In this document: one piece after another, positions 61,782 to 64,000 of the stretch
Numbering within the stretch: the stretch's first letter is position 1
Layout of the letters: every line of letters begins with the position of its first letter
From: Filobasidium wieringae
Taxonomy: Eukaryota > Basidiomycota > Tremellomycetes > Filobasidiales > Filobasidiaceae
Length of the DNA stretch: 64,000 nucleotides
Assembly: GCA_001600055.1 (NCBI GenBank)
Contig: BCIV01000001.1
Span: 434,001 to 498,000, forward strand
Reading direction: 5' to 3'
Notes under the pieces: model-generated
Told to the model about the DNA's origin: nothing
The model's database searches: none
What the model saw: only the letters and a program-made list of their open reading frames with translations
Translations under genes and position numbers: made by a program

Positions 61782-62899
61782 ATGTCCGCAAGTCCTCTCT
61801 ACCCGCAGGCCACCTGCTATACCAATCGATACGCGACCACCACCTCCGGATTTGAGCTGTATGCCAACTTCCACTACCCTCCTCTAAGCCGAGAAGGCAA
61901 GACCGCAAGTGGAATCTTCATAGCTTATCATGGTGGAGGTATAATCATGGGTTCCCGCGAAGAAGATATCCTTCCGGAACCTGTCAGGAGTAAGCTGAGT
62001 TGATTTAGAAGCATTCGGGGGAAAAGCTGATCGATACTCCTGATCTTCATACAGAGGCAGCATTCGATAATGGATATATCATCGTCCATCCATCATACCG
62101 TCTCTTGGCTCCAACCTCAGGCCACGAGATAGTCCAAGACGTTTCCGCGTTCATCTCCTATCTCGCTTCGCCGGAGTATGCCGCGTCTTTATCAACCTTG
62201 AACGTTAAGGTCGATCTTCAAAAGATCGTAGTTTCTGGATTTTCTGGTGGAGGGTATCCTGGGAGGCTTGCGGTTATCGAGATGGATAAAAGAGCGAAAC
62301 AAGGCGAGCCGCTTCGATGCACTGGGTTCATCTCCTACTTTGGTATGGGAGGAAGCGTCTTCATCCCGCCTTGGTACAAGCCGACTGCCGAGATGCACAT
62401 TCCGGACAACATCAAATCGGTTTATGAGAGCAAAGAAACCACCGATACATCTTATACTCGCGGGCTCCGCGGCTGGGAAGACGGCGAGAGGCGAGGTCCC
62501 ATGTGGGATTGGATGAATGACGGATGTTTACCTGATGCCTTTGCAGGCACCAAGGGCGAGATCGCCGCTTTGGGAGACAAGTTGAAGGGCGACTTGAAGG
62601 ATCTAGCTACGGTCATACCTTCCAAACACCATACGGTCTTTCCACAGCTAGCTTTCGAATCTGCTGAACACCCTCTGCCCCCAACCATACTTATCCACGG
62701 AACCGCTGACGACAAGGTTCCTTTTGAGGAGTCCACCACGTCTTACAACCAGCTGAAACGGAATGGCACAGATGTGGAGTTTATCATCATTGAAGGTGTC
62801 AATCACGACTTGAAATTTCCAGGAAGTGACGAGTTGCCAGAAGAGAGCCAGCGAGCTCATAAGAAGGCTGCAGAATTCCTGGTACGCTGCATGTCGTGA
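61782..62899 (+). CDS. Alpha/beta hydrolase of the HGGG (lipase/esterase-like) group
   Basis: Exons 61782-61989 and 62055-62899 over a 65-nt intron give 350 aa. The oxyanion-hole motif is FIAYHGGGIIMGS, the second strand IIVHPSYRLLAP, the nucleophile elbow VVSGFSGGGYPGRLA (Ser in GFSGG), the acid ILIHGTADDKVPFE and the catalytic His IIEGVNHDLKFPG. All three catalytic residues are therefore present. A cap segment of about 120 residues lies between elbow and acid (FGMGGSVFIPPWYKPTAE, YTRGLRGWEDGERRGPMWDW). There is no signal peptide, so it is likely cytosolic. Small esters, lactones or peptides are possible substrates; the sequence does not say. The HGGG motif links it to the hormone-sensitive-lipase-like esterases. 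The promoter has a TATA box, unlike most neighbours. Confidence 0.88.
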
Positions 62900-63226
62900 A
62901 TACAAAGCATGTATGCGTAGTTATATCCATAAGACCTGGATTGCGATACCTTAAACCGTCTCATACACCGCGATTCAAGGTCCTGATTCTCGTGGCTTTT
63001 TCTATGTCCAAAGAACCCACGAGCGGAACGACATGTGCGTGTATGTTCGAAGGATACAATCTCGTCATTATTTGTTACACTTGTTCCTCTATGTATGCGT
63101 GAACCTGCTTTGCTTTTTCTGTCTATTGATTCTTATTTACTGCCTCCTTGTGGAACGGAATGATAACTGCTCGATGGAAAGGTCTGATCAGCTATTGAGT
63201 GTGGGCAGTGGGACACTGATATAAAC
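62900..63226. other. Convergent gap after the hydrolase
   Basis: About 330 bases, AT-rich, with no gene seen. It should hold the 3' UTRs of the hydrolase and of the partial gene at the right edge. Confidence 0.5.
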
Positions 63227-64000
63227 TCACGTTGGGGGTAATTCTGCCGGTAGCTCCGTCTCCTCTTCCTCCTCGAGTTGTGGTACGGGTCCACCATCGT
63301 TGTGCACCATTAACCCGCCTCTATACCCTCCGATCGACTCGTTTTCACTCGTCCTGCTCAATCCCGCACTGCTTCTTCTCCTATGCCCATAATCTTCTTC
63401 CGCAGGATAACCTTCGTGACCTTGACTAGATGCAAACCCGTACGAGCTCGCGCTCCTTGCGAATCCATTAGGACCGGGAGTGGAACCCGCAGCTGGTGCA
63501 GTAAAAGCATTGTGATTCTCTCCTCTAGCCTCTCTAAGCTTGGCCATCGCCGAAGCGCTCATCCTAGGTTGCTGTTCATCCGCAAAAGACTCGGATCCTG
63601 ACTGGTAGTACCCGTTTCGATCGGTAGGATGGCCGGCATAGTCGCGAGACATGTAACCACCAGCTGCTGCTGCTCCGCCGAATCCCGCGGCGACACCGTA
63701 TCCGCCAGACAACCTGTTGGAAGACTGAGGTGCGTAATCATATTCTTGGTTCCCGCTCGGGCCAGTGAAATATCCTGCAGGGACCCCGGGTGTATGAGAA
63801 GACGTAGTTCCAGGTCCACCACCTGCCCCTCCCGCTCCTGCACCTGCCATATTGTTCATGAAATACCCCTCGCTTCCACCCCCGTAAGCAGAACTGTCGA
63901 AACTTCCTCCAGTGGTTCGGCCATAATCAGAGTTGTTCCTGTTGTGGCCGTATGCGGCCGCGCCTGCGGCAACAGCACCAGCCGCTGAGGCTCCACCAGT
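63227..64000 (-). CDS. 3' part of a Gly/Ala/Ser-rich protein (5' end outside window)
   Basis: One open frame of about 257 codons runs in from the right edge. It has Ala/Gly runs (GAVAAGAAAYGHNRNNSDYG, GAGAGGAGGGPG, AAGFGGAAAAGGYMSRD), Tyr-rich parts, a short helix MSASAMAKLREARGEN and a C-terminal segment GGYRGGLMVHNDGGPVPQLE with acidic EEEEETELPAELPPT. Endings of this kind (a VHxDGG motif followed by an acidic run and PP) are common in basidiomycete single-span membrane proteins with a cytoplasmic tail; any membrane segment would lie outside the window. The last codons sit on a GTGAGT; splicing to an AG about 40 bases on would give the same last residue and a stop, so the protein end does not depend on it. 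Function unknown. Confidence 0.7.
   Translation of the reverse strand, partial: TGGASAAGAVAAGAAAYGHNRNNSDYGRTTGGSFDSSAYGGGSEGYFMNNMAGAGAGGAGGGPGTTSSHTPGVPAGYFTGPSGNQEYDYAPQSSNRLSGGYGVAAGFGGAAAAGGYMSRDYAGHPTDRNGYYQSGSESFADEQQPRMSASAMAKLREARGENHNAFTAPAAGSTPGPNGFARSASSYGFASSQGHEGYPAEEDYGHRRRSSAGLSRTSENESIGGYRGGLMVHNDGGPVPQLEEEEETELPAELPPT

Overview
The window is a gene-dense stretch of a nuclear fungal chromosome. Nearly every gene is cut by several short introns (about 38-80 nt, GTRNGT...YAG). The protein set (fungal APC5, ZRG17-like CDF transporter, YPP1, fungal LEU4, Clr4-type histone methyltransferase) together with the intron density points to a basidiomycete yeast, most likely a tremellomycete of the Cryptococcus/Kwoniella type. 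That placement is inference from gene structure and protein style, not from a search. No virus, transposon, CRISPR array, rRNA or tRNA was seen.

Layout. 1-11.5 kb: 3' end of a BTB-like gene (+), an Inp54-type inositol phosphatase (-), a very large low-complexity nuclear protein with an unrecognised C-terminal domain (-), a 1.7 kb gap, and LEU4 (-). 11.5-21.6 kb: a weak gene candidate (-), the complex I 49 kDa subunit (+), APC5 of the anaphase-promoting complex (-) and a WD40 protein (-). 21.8-30 kb: AP-2 mu (+), mitoribosomal bS18m (-), a mitochondrial J-protein (+), a 1.6 kb gap, and an aldehyde dehydrogenase (+). 30-38 kb: TAF4 (+), a seven-exon NAT9 acetyltransferase (-) that is invisible as single open frames, a ZRG17-like zinc transporter (-) and a small membrane protein (-). 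38-51 kb: a nuclear protein of unknown function (-), a Clr4/SUV39-type H3K9 methyltransferase (+), YPP1 (-) and an Atg14/UVRAG-type protein (+). 51-64 kb: RNase H2 subunit A (-), vacuolar carboxypeptidase Y (+), a Mau2/Scc4-like TPR protein (-), an alpha/beta hydrolase (+) and the 3' part of a Gly/Ala/Ser-rich protein (-).

The genes do not form one pathway; this is mostly housekeeping content. Themes that recur are mitochondria (NUO49, bS18m, J-protein, probably ALDH), membrane traffic and phosphoinositides (Inp54, AP-2 mu, Ypp1, Atg14-like), chromatin and chromosome cycle (Clr4-like, TAF4, APC5, Mau2-like, RNase H2A). Several neighbours are divergent and share short promoter regions (bS18m/J-protein, WD40/AP-2 mu, the unknown nuclear protein/Clr4).

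For fourteen genes I rebuilt all exons by hand, and in each the coding length is an exact multiple of three: INP54-like, the 1,555-aa protein, LEU4, NUO49, the WD40 protein, AP-2 mu, bS18m, J-protein, TAF4, NAT9, the methyltransferase, the Atg14-like gene, the alpha/beta hydrolase and the part of APC5 that I followed. For the others, start and stop are supported but inner boundaries are only partly worked out. No system that looks wholly new was found; the best leads are the uncharacterised domain of the 1,555-aa protein, very small exons, one GC-AG intron, and several unassigned open stretches in the longer gaps.
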